A DNA stretch of 64,000 nucleotides, from NCBI GenBank assembly GCA_963817375.1, contig CAWFOB010000009.1:151477-215476 (forward strand). Reading direction: 5' to 3'. This document shows positions 27,952 through 38,394 of the stretch, piece after piece. How positions within the stretch are numbered: position 1 is the first letter of the stretch; each line of letters begins with the position of its first letter. A program made the translations under genes and the position numbers. The notes under the pieces are model-generated. The model was not told where the DNA came from, ran no database searches, and saw only the letters and a list, made by a program, of their open reading frames with translations. This DNA is from JACVRM01 sp963817375 (GTDB lineage: Bacteria > Actinomycetota > Thermoleophilia > Gaiellales > Gaiellaceae).

Positions 27952-28878
27952 TCGGCCTCAGGCGCGGCGCGGTCACGGCCGTCGTCGAGCGCGCCGAAGG
28001 GCTCGTGCGGCTCGAGGTCGACGGCGAGCCGTGCGTCGCGTACCCGCGGCTGACCGGCCCGGTGGCCCTCGGCGACGAGGTGCTCGTGAACGTGCAGGCG
28101 CGCGAGCTCGGGCTCGGCTCGGGCGGCTTCGACGTGCTGGTCGCGAACCTGACGCGCGGCCTGGGCCTCCCGCCCGAGCCGGGCGCGCACGTGATGACGC
28201 TGCCGTACACGCCGGTGCAGGCTGCGGCGCAGTTCGCCGAGGAGACGGACGAGCTCGCCGAGAGCCTCGACGGCATGCCGGTCGTGCTCTGCACCGTGCA
28301 CAGCCAGGTGGCGCCTGTCGCCGCGGGGCTCGAGGGGGCTCGGGTCGCGTACGTGCAGGTCGCGGGCGGGGCGCTGCCGGTGTCGCTGTCGGACGCCGTG
28401 CGGGCGCTGAAGGCGCGCGGGCTCGTCGAGGTGGCGGTCGCCGCCGCGCCGTGTCTCGACGGCGACGTGCAGTGCGCGGGCGTGGCGGGCGCGCTGCTGT
28501 GGGCGGCGCGGCGCTACGAGGCGGTGATCGCCTCGGTCGGGCCCGGGCTCGTCGGCACCGGCATCTCCGTGGGGCCACGGGGCGCTCGCCCTGGCCGACG
28601 TCGCCAACGTCACCCGTGCGCTCGGCGGCGAGCCGATCCTGGCGGTGCGCATCTCCGAGCGGGACGAGCGCGAGCGCCACCGCGGCGTCTCGCACCATGC
28701 CCGCGCCGTGCTCGCGCTGTCGTCTCCGACCGTGCCCGAGGGCGGGGGCGAGGGCTGGGAGGAGGCATGCGCGGGGCTTCCGCTCTCGCACATGGGCCGC
28801 GGGCCTGACGAGGAGCCGGCGTTCTTCGCAGCCGCGTTCGCGGCCGGCCGGCTGGCGCAGGAGATGATGCGGTCGTGA
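27948..28878 (+). CDS. DUF3866 family protein, frame broken near 28580
   Basis: Actinobacterial protein of unknown function, about 309 residues. It starts IGLRRGAVTAVVER and has the conserved central HSQVAPVAAGLEGARVAYVQ and PCLDGDVQCAGVAGALLWA segments that I associate with DUF3866. One extra G in the run GTGGGG near 28580 breaks the frame before HGALALADVANVTRAL. GTG at 27948 overlaps the M20 peptidase and its stop overlaps the MFS gene, so the three probably form one operon. No function can be given. Confidence 0.8.
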
Positions 28879-30473
28879 GCGCCGATGCGACGGTCACCGT
28901 CGAGGAGGCCGGCAGCGGCGACAACCTCCTGGCCGTTCTGCTCGCGATGGCGATGTTCGTCCTCGTCGTCGACACGTCGCTGATGAACGTGTCGATCTCC
29001 GCGGTCGTCCACGATCTCGACACGACGGCGAGCGGCGTCCAGTCCGCGATCGCGCTCGAGGCGCTCGTCTCGGCGGCGTTCATCCTCATCGGGGGCAAGG
29101 TCGCCGACCTGATCGGCCGCAAGCGCGCCTACATCATCGGGCTGATCGCGTACGCCCTCGGCGCGCTCTCGATGACGCTCGCGCAGACACTGACGCCGAT
29201 CATCATTTTCTGGGCCGTCATCGGCGGGCTCGGCGCCTCGCTGCTGCTGCCTTCGATGCAGGCGCTCATCCACGGCAACTTCGAGGGGCCGATGCAGCGC
29301 AAGGCGTACGCGCTCGTCGGCGCGTCTGCGGCGATCGCCGCCGCGGTCGGGCCGCTGATCGGCGGTTTCATCACGACCTACCTGTCGTGGCGCGTCGCGT
29401 TCTTCGGCGAGGTCCTGATCATCGCCGTCGTCCTGCTCGGCAGCGGGCGCATCCGCGAGGTGCCGTTCACCGGCGACAAGCGCGTCGACGTCGTCGGCGC
29501 GGGGCTCTCCGTGCTCGGCATGGGCGGCGTCGTGCTCGGCATCCTCCTGTGGGAGTCGGGCGGCGAGGCTGTCGCCCTGCTCCTCGTCGTCGGCGTCGTC
29601 GCGCTCGGCTCGCTGGCGTGGTGGCTGAAGAAGCGCAAGCGCGAGGGCAAGCCCGCGCTGCTGGACGTCGCCCTGTTCGCGTCGCAGTACTTCCGGCTCG
29701 GGATCTCGTCCCAGACGCTCCAGCAGGTCGCGCTCGGCGGGATGATGATCGCGCTCCCGATCTACTTCCAGATGGTGCTCGAGTACAACGCCCTGGAGGC
29801 CGGGCTGTCGATCGCGCCGCTGTCGCTGACGATGTTCGCCGTCGCGATCCTGGCCGGGAAGCGGGCGGGGCGGCGCAGCCCCGGCAAGATCATCTTCGCC
29901 GGCTTCGTGCTGCTCGCTGCGGGCGTCGCGATCCTGATCCCGGTCGTCCCGCGTGCGGACTCCGGCTGGGCGATGGTGATCCCGCTGATGATCGCCGGAG
30001 CCGGGCTCGGCCTGCTCGTCTCGCAGCTCAACAACTACACGCTCTCGCCGATCGAGGAGGAGCGGGTCAGCGAGGCGGCCGCCGTCAACTCGGCGGGCGG
30101 CTCGTTCGGCCTCTCGTTCGGGCTGGCGTTCGCGGGCGCGATCATGCTCGCCTCGCTCTCGCTCGTGTTCACGCACAAGGCCGATCAGAGCGTCGTGCTG
30201 TCGCCGGCCGAGCAGCAGCAGGTCGCCGACGGGCTCGACGAGAACGCCGAGGTGATGACCAACACGCACCTGGCGGAGCTCCTCGCCGGCCAGCCGACCG
30301 ACGTGCAGGCGGAGATCATCCAGATCAACACGGAATCGCGCCCGATCGCGCTGCAGATCGCGCTGCTCATCCCGCTGCTCGCCGGGATCCTCGGCGTCCT
30401 CCAGGGCTTCCGGATGACGCGCATACCGGATCCGGAGCCATCGGGGGCAGCCGAGAACCTGCTGGCCGGGTAG
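28875..30473 (+). CDS. MFS drug/proton antiporter, DHA2 family
   Basis: A 532-residue inner-membrane transporter with about 14 hydrophobic segments, as expected for DHA2 (EmrB/QacA-type) pumps. Visible marks are MFVLVVDTSLMNVSISAVVH in helix 1, VADLIGRKRAYIIG (motif A) after helix 2, and GASAAIAAAVGPLIGGF (motif C-like) in helix 5. The substrate is unknown. GTG at 28875 overlaps DUF3866, and its TAG shares one base with the next gene. The frame is intact. Confidence 0.9.
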   Translation: MSADATVTVEEAGSGDNLLAVLLAMAMFVLVVDTSLMNVSISAVVHDLDTTASGVQSAIALEALVSAAFILIGGKVADLIGRKRAYIIGLIAYALGALSMTLAQTLTPIIIFWAVIGGLGASLLLPSMQALIHGNFEGPMQRKAYALVGASAAIAAAVGPLIGGFITTYLSWRVAFFGEVLIIAVVLLGSGRIREVPFTGDKRVDVVGAGLSVLGMGGVVLGILLWESGGEAVALLLVVGVVALGSLAWWLKKRKREGKPALLDVALFASQYFRLGISSQTLQQVALGGMMIALPIYFQMVLEYNALEAGLSIAPLSLTMFAVAILAGKRAGRRSPGKIIFAGFVLLAAGVAILIPVVPRADSGWAMVIPLMIAGAGLGLLVSQLNNYTLSPIEEERVSEAAAVNSAGGSFGLSFGLAFAGAIMLASLSLVFTHKADQSVVLSPAEQQQVADGLDENAEVMTNTHLAELLAGQPTDVQAEIIQINTESRPIALQIALLIPLLAGILGVLQGFRMTRIPDPEPSGAAENLLAG

Positions 30474-31244
30474 TGGTCGAGCGGCGGCTCGGGCCGGTCG
30501 TCGGCCTCGGTACCTGGCAGACCTTCGGCGGCGACGCAGGCGCTCGCCGGCGAGGTCGTCACCGCTGCGCTCGACGCCGGCATCCGCGTCTGCGACACAT
30601 CGCCGATGTACGGCGAGGCCGAGCGCTCGCTCGGCGCCGCGCTCGAGGCGCGCCGCGCGGAGGCGACGGTCGCGACCAAGATCTGGACGCCGTCCGCGAC
30701 GGAGGCACGCGAGCAGCTCGCGAACCAGCTCGCCTGGTTCGGCCACGTCGACGTCGAGCAGGTGCACAACCTCGTGGCGTGGCAGGAGCACTTGCCGTGG
30801 CTCGAGGCCGAGCGCGAGGCCGGCCGCATCGGGCGGATCGGCGTCACGCACTACGACCCGTCCGCGTTCGGCGAGCTCGAGCGGGCGCTGCGCACCGGGC
30901 GCTTCAGCACCGTCCAGATCCCGCTGAACCCGCACGAGCGCGAGTCGGAGCAGCGGATCCTCCCGCTCGCGGCCGAGCTCGGCGTGGCGGTCATCGTGAT
31001 GCGTCCGCTCGGCGGGAGCCGCAGCGGCCTCGCCCGGCGCGAGGTGCAGCCGGACGTGCTGGAGGCACTGGGCGTCCAGACGTGGGCGCAGGCGCTGCTC
31101 AAGTGGGCGCTGTCGGACGAGCGGGTCGACCTCGTCATCCCGGCGACCCGCCGGCCGGAGCGCACCGGCGAGAACGCGCGCGCCGGCGAGCCGCCGTTCT
31201 TCGACTCCGAGCAGCGGCGGCTCGTCGAGCGGCTCGCAGGGTAG
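30473..31244 (+). CDS. Aldo/keto reductase family protein, frame broken near 30537
   Basis: NAD(P)H-dependent TIM-barrel oxidoreductase, about 256 residues. It shows GLGTWQTFGG at the N-terminus, DTSPMYGEAERSLG with the catalytic Asp and Tyr, TKIW with the catalytic Lys, and the C-terminal IPATRRPER cofactor-binding loop. One extra G near 30537 breaks the frame. GTG at 30473 overlaps the MFS stop by one base. The substrate is not predictable. Confidence 0.87.
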
Positions 31245-31247
31245 GCT
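31242..31247 (+). promoter_or_regulatory. TAGGCT -10-like element upstream of ald
   Basis: TAGGCT lies 8 nt before the ald GTG and overlaps the stop of the aldo/keto reductase gene. It is part of the leaderless TAnnnT series. Confidence 0.45.
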
Positions 31248-31255
31248 CCACCGCC

Positions 31256-32380
31256 GTGAAGGTCGGCGTCGCCAAGGAGATCAAGTCCGACGAGTACCGC
31301 GTGGCGCTGACCCCCGCGGGCGCGCTCGAGCTCGTCAAGCAGGGCCACGACGTGCTGGTGGAGACGACGGCCGGCATCGGCAGCGCCTTCGCCGACGAGC
31401 AGTACATGGCGGTCGGCGCGCGGGTCGTCAGCGTGGACGAGGTCTGGGAGGCGTCCGAGCTGCTCCTGAAGGTCAAGGAGCCGATCGAGCCCGAGTACCG
31501 GCGGCTGCGCGAGGGGCTCGTGCTCTTCACGTACCTGCACATCGCCGCCGACGAGCCGCTCACGCGCGCGCTCGTCGAGAGCGGCATCGCCGCCGTCGCC
31601 TACGAGACGGTCGAGACCGACGACCGCCAGCTGCCGCTGCTGGCGCCGATGAGCGAGGTCGCCGGCCGCCTCGCCGCGCAGGCGGGCGCCTACTTCCTCG
31701 AAAAGCCGCTCGGCGGCCGCGGCCTCTTGCTCGGCGGCGTCGCCGGCGTCGCGCCCGGCCGCTGCGTCGTCATCGGCGGCGGGATCGTCGGCTACAACGC
31801 CGCGGTCATCCTGCTGGGCCTCGGCGCCCAGGTGACGATCCTGGAGCGCTCGATCGACCGCATGCGCCACCTGGAGGAGATCCTCTCCGGGCGCGTCTCG
31901 CTCGTCATGTCCTCGGCACTCCAGATCCAGGAGTCGGTGGCGGACGCGGACGTCGTCATCGGCGCCGTGCTCATCCCGGGCGCGCTGGCGCCGAAGCTGA
32001 TCACCCGCGAGATGGTCGCCGGCATGAAGCAGGGCTCGGTGCTCGCCGACGTCGCGATCGACCAGGGCGGCTGCGCCGAGACGTCGAAGCCGACGACGCA
32101 CTCCGACCCGGTGTACGTCGTCGACGGCGTCACGCACTACTGCGTCGCGAACATGCCGGGCGCCGTGCCGATCACGTCGACGAAGGCGCTGACGAACGCG
32201 ACGCTGCCGTACGTCGAGGCGATCGCGAACCTCGGCCTGCGCGAGGCGATCGCGCGCGACCGCGCGCTCGCCCGCGGCGTCAACGTGGTCGACGGCAAGA
32301 TCACGTACGAGGCCGTCGCCGAGGCGCACGACCTCGAGTACACGCCGCTCGACGACGTGCTGCCGCTCTCGCCCGTCTAG
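31256..32380 (+). CDS. ald: Alanine dehydrogenase
   Basis: NAD-dependent interconversion of L-alanine and pyruvate plus ammonia. The 374-residue intact frame begins KVGVAKEIKSDEYRVALTP, has the substrate-binding KVKEP and TYLHIAAD segments, the Rossmann loop VVIGGGIVGYNAA, and the C-terminal VDGVTHYCVANMPGAVPITST. GTG at 31256 gives the family N-terminus. The 3' end overlaps by four bases the stop of a small gene on the other strand. Confidence 0.96.
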   Translation: MKVGVAKEIKSDEYRVALTPAGALELVKQGHDVLVETTAGIGSAFADEQYMAVGARVVSVDEVWEASELLLKVKEPIEPEYRRLREGLVLFTYLHIAADEPLTRALVESGIAAVAYETVETDDRQLPLLAPMSEVAGRLAAQAGAYFLEKPLGGRGLLLGGVAGVAPGRCVVIGGGIVGYNAAVILLGLGAQVTILERSIDRMRHLEEILSGRVSLVMSSALQIQESVADADVVIGAVLIPGALAPKLITREMVAGMKQGSVLADVAIDQGGCAETSKPTTHSDPVYVVDGVTHYCVANMPGAVPITSTKALTNATLPYVEAIANLGLREAIARDRALARGVNVVDGKITYEAVAEAHDLEYTPLDDVLPLSPV

Positions 32381-32517
32381 GTCGGCGTCTCGGCCGTCTT
32401 CTTCTTCGTGCGCTGGCTCGGGCTGATCCTGATCACGAGGTACGTGACGCCCGCCGCCAGCGCGATCACGCCGACGACGAAGAGCGCGAGCCCGATCAGT
32501 CCAAGGAACGTCCCCAC
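32377..32517 (-). CDS. Small single-pass membrane protein (46 residues)
   Basis: GTG at 32517 (complement) opens a 46-residue frame with a hydrophobic helix (LGLIGLALFVVGVIALAAG) and a basic C-terminal tail (QRTKKKTAETPT). The helix followed by positive residues suggests an anchored protein with a cytoplasmic tail. It lies between ald and deoB in a gap otherwise empty, and has a TAnnnT element at the usual distance from its start. I recognise no family. It is well below the size that most gene finders report. Confidence 0.65.
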   Translation of the reverse strand: MGTFLGLIGLALFVVGVIALAAGVTYLVIRISPSQRTKKKTAETPT

Positions 32518-32525
32518 AGCCCGTT

Positions 32526-32532
32526 TAGAGTA
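32526..32532. promoter_or_regulatory. Bidirectional TAGAGTA -10 element between the small membrane protein gene and deoB
   Basis: TAGAGT (32526-32531) is 6 nt before the deoB ATG. Read on the complement, TACTCT (32532-32527) is 9 nt before the GTG of the small membrane protein. The two -10 hexamers overlap by five bases, so one site can serve both directions. Confidence 0.5.
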
Positions 32533-32537
32533 GCGCC

Positions 32538-33707
32538 ATGCCGCGCGCGTGCGTCATCGTGCTCGATGCGGTCGGCGCTGGCGAGCTGCCTGACGCGGCC
32601 GACTACGGGGACGAGGGTTCCGACACCCTCGGCAACGTCGCGCGCGCCGTCGGCGGCCTCGACCTGCCCAACATGGAGGCGCTCGGGCTCGGCAACGTCG
32701 AGCCGCTCGAGGGCTGCCCGCCGCAGCCGGGCGCGCCCGCGATCGCCGGGCGGCTGCTGGAGCGCTCGAAGGGCAAGGACACGACGAGCGGCCACTGGGA
32801 GCTGATGGGCATCGTCACGCCGACGGCGATGCCGACGTACCCGCACGGATTCCCGCACGACGTCCTCGACCCGTTCTCGCACCGCACCGGCCGCGGCGTG
32901 CTCGGCAACGTGCCCGCCTCGGGGACGGAGATCATCCAGGAGCTCGGCGAGGAGCAGCAGCGGACGGGCAAGTGGATCGTCTACACGTCCGCGGACTCGG
33001 TCTTCCAGATCGCCGCGCACGAGGAGACGATCCCGCTCGAGGAGCTCTACGAGGGCTGCCGCATCGCCCGCGAGATCCTCACCGGCCCGCACGCGGTCGG
33101 CCGCGTGATCGCCCGCCCGTTCACCGGGACGCCGGGCCACTACGAGCGCACGGCGAACCGCCACGACTTCTCGCTCGTGCCCCGTCGCCCGAACTACCTC
33201 TCGCTGATCCGAGACGCCGGGAACACGGTCTACGGGGTGGGGAAGATCTCCGACATCTTCGCCGGCCAGGACATCGACGAGTCGAGCCCGACGAAGTCGA
33301 ACGCCGAGGGCACGACGGTCACCGAGCGCCTGCTCCGCGAGGCGGGCGACGGGAGCTTCATCTTCGTCAACCTCGTCGAGACCGACCAGCTCTGGGGGCA
33401 CCGCAACGACCCCGTCAACTTCCACCGCTGCCTGCAGGACTTCGACTACCGTCTGCCCGACCTGCTCGACGCGCTCCAGCCCGGAGACCTGCTGATCATC
33501 ACCTCCGACCACGGCTGCGACCCGACGACGCCGTCGACCGACCACTCGCGCGAGCACGCGATGCTGATCGCCTACGCCGACGGCAAGAACGCGGCCGGGC
33601 GCATCCACGAGGGCGAGTTCGCGGACGTCGGCGCCACCGTCAACCGCTGGCTCGGCGGCAAGTCGCCGTCGCGGCGGATCCCCGGCACGCCGATCGTCGA
33701 GCCCTAG
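32538..33707 (+). CDS. deoB: Phosphopentomutase
   Basis: Converts (deoxy)ribose-1-phosphate to the 5-phosphate in nucleoside salvage. The intact 389-residue frame has the alkaline-phosphatase superfamily metal sites: VIVLDAVGAGELPDA at the N-terminus, the phosphorylated-Thr region GKDTTSGHWELMG, FVNLVETDQLWGHRND and ITSDHGCDPTTPSTDHSREH. It pairs functionally with deoA (thymidine phosphorylase) 1.5 kb downstream, with two methyltransferase genes and a repeat between them. Confidence 0.97.
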   Translation: MPRACVIVLDAVGAGELPDAADYGDEGSDTLGNVARAVGGLDLPNMEALGLGNVEPLEGCPPQPGAPAIAGRLLERSKGKDTTSGHWELMGIVTPTAMPTYPHGFPHDVLDPFSHRTGRGVLGNVPASGTEIIQELGEEQQRTGKWIVYTSADSVFQIAAHEETIPLEELYEGCRIAREILTGPHAVGRVIARPFTGTPGHYERTANRHDFSLVPRRPNYLSLIRDAGNTVYGVGKISDIFAGQDIDESSPTKSNAEGTTVTERLLREAGDGSFIFVNLVETDQLWGHRNDPVNFHRCLQDFDYRLPDLLDALQPGDLLIITSDHGCDPTTPSTDHSREHAMLIAYADGKNAAGRIHEGEFADVGATVNRWLGGKSPSRRIPGTPIVEP

Positions 33708-33739
33708 GCGTGGCGACCGTCCGCTACCTCGAACGACGG

Positions 33740-33831
33740 AGGGGCTGTCCCTGCGAAGCAGGGGCTGTCCCCCGTGTTCCGGCAGTGATCTGCGCGACCA
33801 CGAGGGACAGCCCCCTTCGGGGACAGCCCCT
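33740..33831 (+). repeat. GGGGACAGCCCC-family palindromic element downstream of deoB
   Basis: About 92 bp with facing double motifs: GGGGCTGTCCCT/GGGGCTGTCCCC on the left and GGGACAGCCCC CTTC GGGGACAGCCCC on the right (to 33830). It can fold into one long hairpin. It lies between deoB and the first methyltransferase and belongs to the RAYT-linked family. Confidence 0.85.
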
Positions 33832-33858
33832 GGGTGCGGTCGAGCTCTTCGAGGCCCG

Positions 33859-34487
33859 ATGACCGCCCGCGCGTCGGCCACCGCGCGTGCGCGCCGCCGC
33901 TGGTCTGCCGCACTCGGCGCCGACCCGCGCGAGCACGCGCTGCTGGCGGTCGCCGAGCACCGCCCGCGCCGCGTGCTCGACATCGGCTCCGGCGACGGCG
34001 AGTTCGCGGAGTGGTGCGCGCGCCGGCTGACCGTGGAGATCGTCGCCGTCGACCAGTCCGCCTGGCTCGGCGAGACCGACGCGGTGGGGCTGCCATGTGA
34101 GGACGCCGGCTTCGACGTCGTCGTCGCGAACGAGGTGCTGCCGGGCGTGCAGGAGCTCGACATGGTGCTCGCCGATCTCGCCCGCGTGCTGCGACCGGGC
34201 GGCCGCCTCGTTGCGCTGACCGCGTCCGAGCGCTACCTCGAGCCGCTGCTCGCCCCTGGCCGTTCCCGTTCTCGGCGGAGGAGGGCGCAGGAGCCCTCGA
34301 GCAGCACTTCGCTCAGGTCGAACGTCGTGACGTCGAGGGTGACGTCGTCTTCCCGACCCGCGACGCTGTCCGCAGCTTCCTGCGCGAGGTCGACGAGCCG
34401 GCCGCCGTCGACGTCGAGACGCTTCCCGAGCCGTTCCATGCGACCGTGCGCACGGCCGTGCTGGTCGCGGAGAAAGCCGCGGCATGA
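33859..34487 (+). CDS. Class I SAM-dependent methyltransferase, frame broken near 34257
   Basis: About 209 residues. The SAM-binding motif RVLDIGSGDGEFAEW is followed by VEIVAVDQS, FDVVVANEVL and LRPGGRLVALT in the usual order. One extra C near 34257 breaks the frame before WPFPFSAEEGAGALEQHF. The substrate is unknown. It overlaps a second, similar methyltransferase by ATGA; the two proteins resemble each other (VDQS, FDxVVAN, VLRPGGR), so they are likely a tandem duplication. Confidence 0.8.
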
Positions 34488-35202
34488 GCCTCGCCGACCC
34501 GACATCGTCCGCCGCGAGTACGCGACCGAGGACGGGCTCGCCGCACGTGCCTCGGTCTACGGCGGCGTGGAGTTCGGCGAGGGCGATGCGCGTCGGATCG
34601 CGCTCGACGCCGTCGCCGAGGTCGCGCCGCGCCGCGTGCTGGAGGTCGGCTGCGGCCGGGGTGAGTTCGCCGAGCGCATCGTCGAGGAGCTTCGCGCCGA
34701 CGTGATCGCGATCGACCAGTCGGAGCGGATGGTCGAGCTGACGCGCGCCCGCCGCATCGACGCCCGCGTCGGCGACGCGCAGGAGCTGCCGTTCACGGAC
34801 GGCTCGTTCGACTGCGTCGTCGCCAATTGGATGCTGTACCACGTGCTCGACCTCGACCGCGCATTCACCGAGTTCGCCCGGGTGCTGTCAGCCCCGCGGC
34901 CGCGTCGTCGCCGCGACCAACAGCCTCGACCACCTGGGCGAGCTGTGGAACCTCGTCGGCCGCGACCGCTGGATGGAGCCCGACCGCTTCTTCGCCGAGA
35001 CCGGCGAGGCGGCGCTGCGGCCGTACTTCGCGCGCATCGAGCGGCGCGACATCCAGGGGCAGGTCGTGTTCGAGGACCGGGCCGCGGTGCAGCGCTACAT
35101 CGGCGCCTCGGTCGCGCACAAGGACCGCGTCGACCAGGTGCCCGAGCTCGCCGAGCCGCTCGTGGCGCGCACGATGAACGCCGTCTTCGTGGCGGACAAA
35201 GC

Positions 35203-35206
<4 letters not shown>
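34484..35206 (+). CDS. Class I SAM-dependent methyltransferase, two frameshifts
   Basis: About 240 residues, with RVLEVGCGRGEFAERI, VIAIDQSERMVELTRAR, GDAQELPFTDGSFDCVVANW and a C-terminal RRDIQGQVVFEDRAAVQRYIGA region. Missing or extra bases near 34497 (after MSLADP) and 34893 (in the post-V loop before GGRVVAATN) break the frame. It overlaps the preceding methyltransferase and deoA by 4 nt each, so it is translated from the same mRNA. The substrate is unknown. Confidence 0.8.
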
Positions 35207-36507
<1,301 letters not shown>

Positions 36508-36508
<1 letters not shown>

Positions 36509-36631
36509 GGGCTGTACCCGTGTCAGCGGGGGCTGTCCCCCGTGGTTGCATTTGCCTCATCGGCCGAAAGAGGATCCGAAAGACCGCAGCACCCGCCAAC
36601 TGGGGACAGCCCCCCTGCGGGGACAGCCCCT
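36508..36631 (+). repeat. GGGGACAGCCCC-family palindromic element downstream of deoA
   Basis: A 124-bp element. The left end GGGGCTGTACCC/GGGGCTGTCCCC begins in the last base of the deoA stop; the right end is GGGGACAGCCCC CCTGC GGGGACAGCCCC (36602-36630). The ends are inverted and the 60-bp centre is unrelated to the other copies. Confidence 0.85.
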
Positions 36632-36657
36632 TCCTGGCTAGTACCGTACGCCGTCCC

Positions 36658-37430
36658 TTGACGAGCGATTTCGTCGCGTACCGCCTCGTGCCAGACGCGC
36701 CCCCCTCGAGCCCGCCTCGCGCTGGCGCAGCTGGATGAACGACACGGACGAGCGCTGGGCGAACCGCTGCCTCCCGCTGCTCATCGGCAACGAGTCGGGG
36801 TGGATGCTCCTCAACTCGCACGCGTTCAGCGCCACCTGGTCAGGCGGGCGGGACGCCGCGGCGACGTCGATCGAGTTCGAGGCAGACGATGTCCCGGCGC
36901 CGCATCCCGTCTCGAGCCATTTCGGCTACGGCATCATCACGTGGGTCGTCCCGTACCTCTTCCGCACTCCGCCGGGCTACAACCTGCTCGCTCGCGGCCC
37001 CTCGAACTGGCCGAAGGATGGCATCGGGGCGCTCGACGGGGTCATCGAGACCGACTGGGCGGTCGCGACCTTCACCATGAACTGGAAGCTGACGCGACCG
37101 GGGCAGGGTGTCCACTTCGACGTCGGTGAGCCGTTCTGCATGGTCGTTCCGCAACGTAGGGGCGAGCTCGAGACGTTCAGCCCGGTCGTCCGTGACATAG
37201 CCGACGAGCCTGAGCTTCGCGACGCGCTCGGCCGGTTCTTCACGAGTCGAGATCGTCTGTACCTGAAGCACGCCGCGGGCAGCCTCCCCGGGTTCGAGGA
37301 TCTCGCAACCGCGTGGGAAGGGGACTACTACCGTGGCCGCACCGTCGACGGCGGGCAGGCCGCCGAGCATCAGACGAAGCTCAGGCTCGCGCCGTTCGAC
37401 ACGGACGACTCGCAGTCGGCGTCAGGCTGA
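36658..37430 (+). CDS. DUF6065 family protein, frame broken near 36705
   Basis: About 257 residues of unknown function. The N-terminus YRLVPDAPP, then (across a missing C in the six-C run near 36705) a W-M-x-D-T motif, RWANRCLPLLIGNESGW and a C-terminal HQTKLRL match the DUF6065 pattern I recall. TTG at 36658 is preceded by TACCGT (36642-36647) at 10 nt; a start at ATG 36735 would remove the conserved N-terminus. Its end overlaps the converging FkbM gene by 9 nt. No function can be given. Confidence 0.65.
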
Positions 37431-38381
37431 ACGGCCGCGCGAGAAGACGACCTGCTCGGTCGTCAAGACCTGGGCGCCGTCCTCTCCGATCGCCGTGCTG
37501 GTCTGCGTGGACGGTAAGGCAGCTCCGCGAAACCCGGCGCGCTCGAAAGCTTCTGCAATCGCCTCGGGCGAGGTTCCGGCCCGTTCGAGGTGCTCGGGGT
37601 GAATCTCGACGAGGACCTCGAGATCGTCGCGCGTCGAGCTCAGAAGCGGCGTCATTCCTTCGACGACTGCCGCTTCACTGCCCTCGACGTCGATCTTGAT
37701 CACCCGCGCCCGGGCGATCTCAGCAGCCTCGAGAATCTCCGTCAACGGACGAGCCTCGACCGGCGCCTCGCGTCGATAGCCAGGGTTCGGGGGATCGGTG
37801 AATGTTGCGCCCGGGTTGCGCGGATGCGCCCAGAGCACGAGCTCCGACTGGCGATCGAGCACGGCGAGATTCACGGCCCGGATGTTGCGCGCGTGGTTCA
37901 GCGCCACGTTCTGCTCCAGCTGCTCGAAGCTCCTACGCAAGGGCTCGATCGCGACGACGTTGCCCGACTCGCCGACGAGTCGAGAGGCGACGATCGCGAA
38001 GTAGCCGATGTGGGCGCCGACATCGACAAACGTGTCTCCCGGGCGCAGCCGTGTTGCAAGCCACCGTGTGAGCGGCTTCTCCCACGAGCCCACGAAGTAG
38101 ATGGATGCCGCCACCGTCTCGGCGGTCGTGCCGCCGACCTTGCTCCCGCCGTCGATGCGGACGGCGAACGGGTGATCATGGCCCCAGAGCGGCCGCACGG
38201 CGTGGTTCCAGACGGTCGCGCGGACTCGCCGCGACGGGAAGTAGCGGACGATCGCGCGGACCGGTGGAATGGCGGCGTGGGCGGCGAGATGCCTGAGCCG
38301 CGGGCGTCCCTTTGCCCACTCTCCGATGGTCGAGTGCGGGCATGACCGCGCGATCCGGGTCCAGGGTTTGTCCACACACAT
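37422..38381 (-). CDS. FkbM family methyltransferase
   Basis: A SAM-dependent methyltransferase of about 319 residues. The SAM site is DTFVDVGAHIGYFAIVASRL followed by GNVVAIEPL, then RVIKIDVEGSEAAVVEGM, the combination that defines the FkbM family. Members methylate sugars or polyketides and are frequent in polysaccharide loci; a large polysaccharide locus starts 8 kb away, but no direct link is visible. ATG at 38381 is the likely start, although a nearby in-frame GTG is possible. It is divergent from fpg with 13 bp between the starts. Confidence 0.82.
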   Translation of the reverse strand: MCVDKPWTRIARSCPHSTIGEWAKGRPRLRHLAAHAAIPPVRAIVRYFPSRRVRATVWNHAVRPLWGHDHPFAVRIDGGSKVGGTTAETVAASIYFVGSWEKPLTRWLATRLRPGDTFVDVGAHIGYFAIVASRLVGESGNVVAIEPLRRSFEQLEQNVALNHARNIRAVNLAVLDRQSELVLWAHPRNPGATFTDPPNPGYRREAPVEARPLTEILEAAEIARARVIKIDVEGSEAAVVEGMTPLLSSTRDDLEVLVEIHPEHLERAGTSPEAIAEAFERAGFRGAALPSTQTSTAIGEDGAQVLTTEQVVFSRGRSA

Positions 38382-38386
38382 ACTCT
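38381..38386 (+). promoter_or_regulatory. TACTCT -10-like element upstream of fpg
   Basis: TACTCT lies 8 nt before the fpg GTG with no ribosome-binding site; it is part of the TAnnnT leaderless series. Confidence 0.5.
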
Positions 38387-38394
38387 GGCAGCCC

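Noticed and set aside
27699..30935. Long open frame of about 1078 codons on the minus strand
   Set aside because: It lies antisense to the M20, DUF3866, MFS and reductase genes, has a low-complexity Arg/Ala/Asp composition and no recognisable domain. It is a high-GC shadow frame.
29387..32380. Apparent 997-residue fusion ending in alanine dehydrogenase
   Set aside because: Only the last 374 residues are real (ald); the upstream part is a shadow frame of the MFS gene and indel-shifted reductase, and ald has its own GTG and -10 box.
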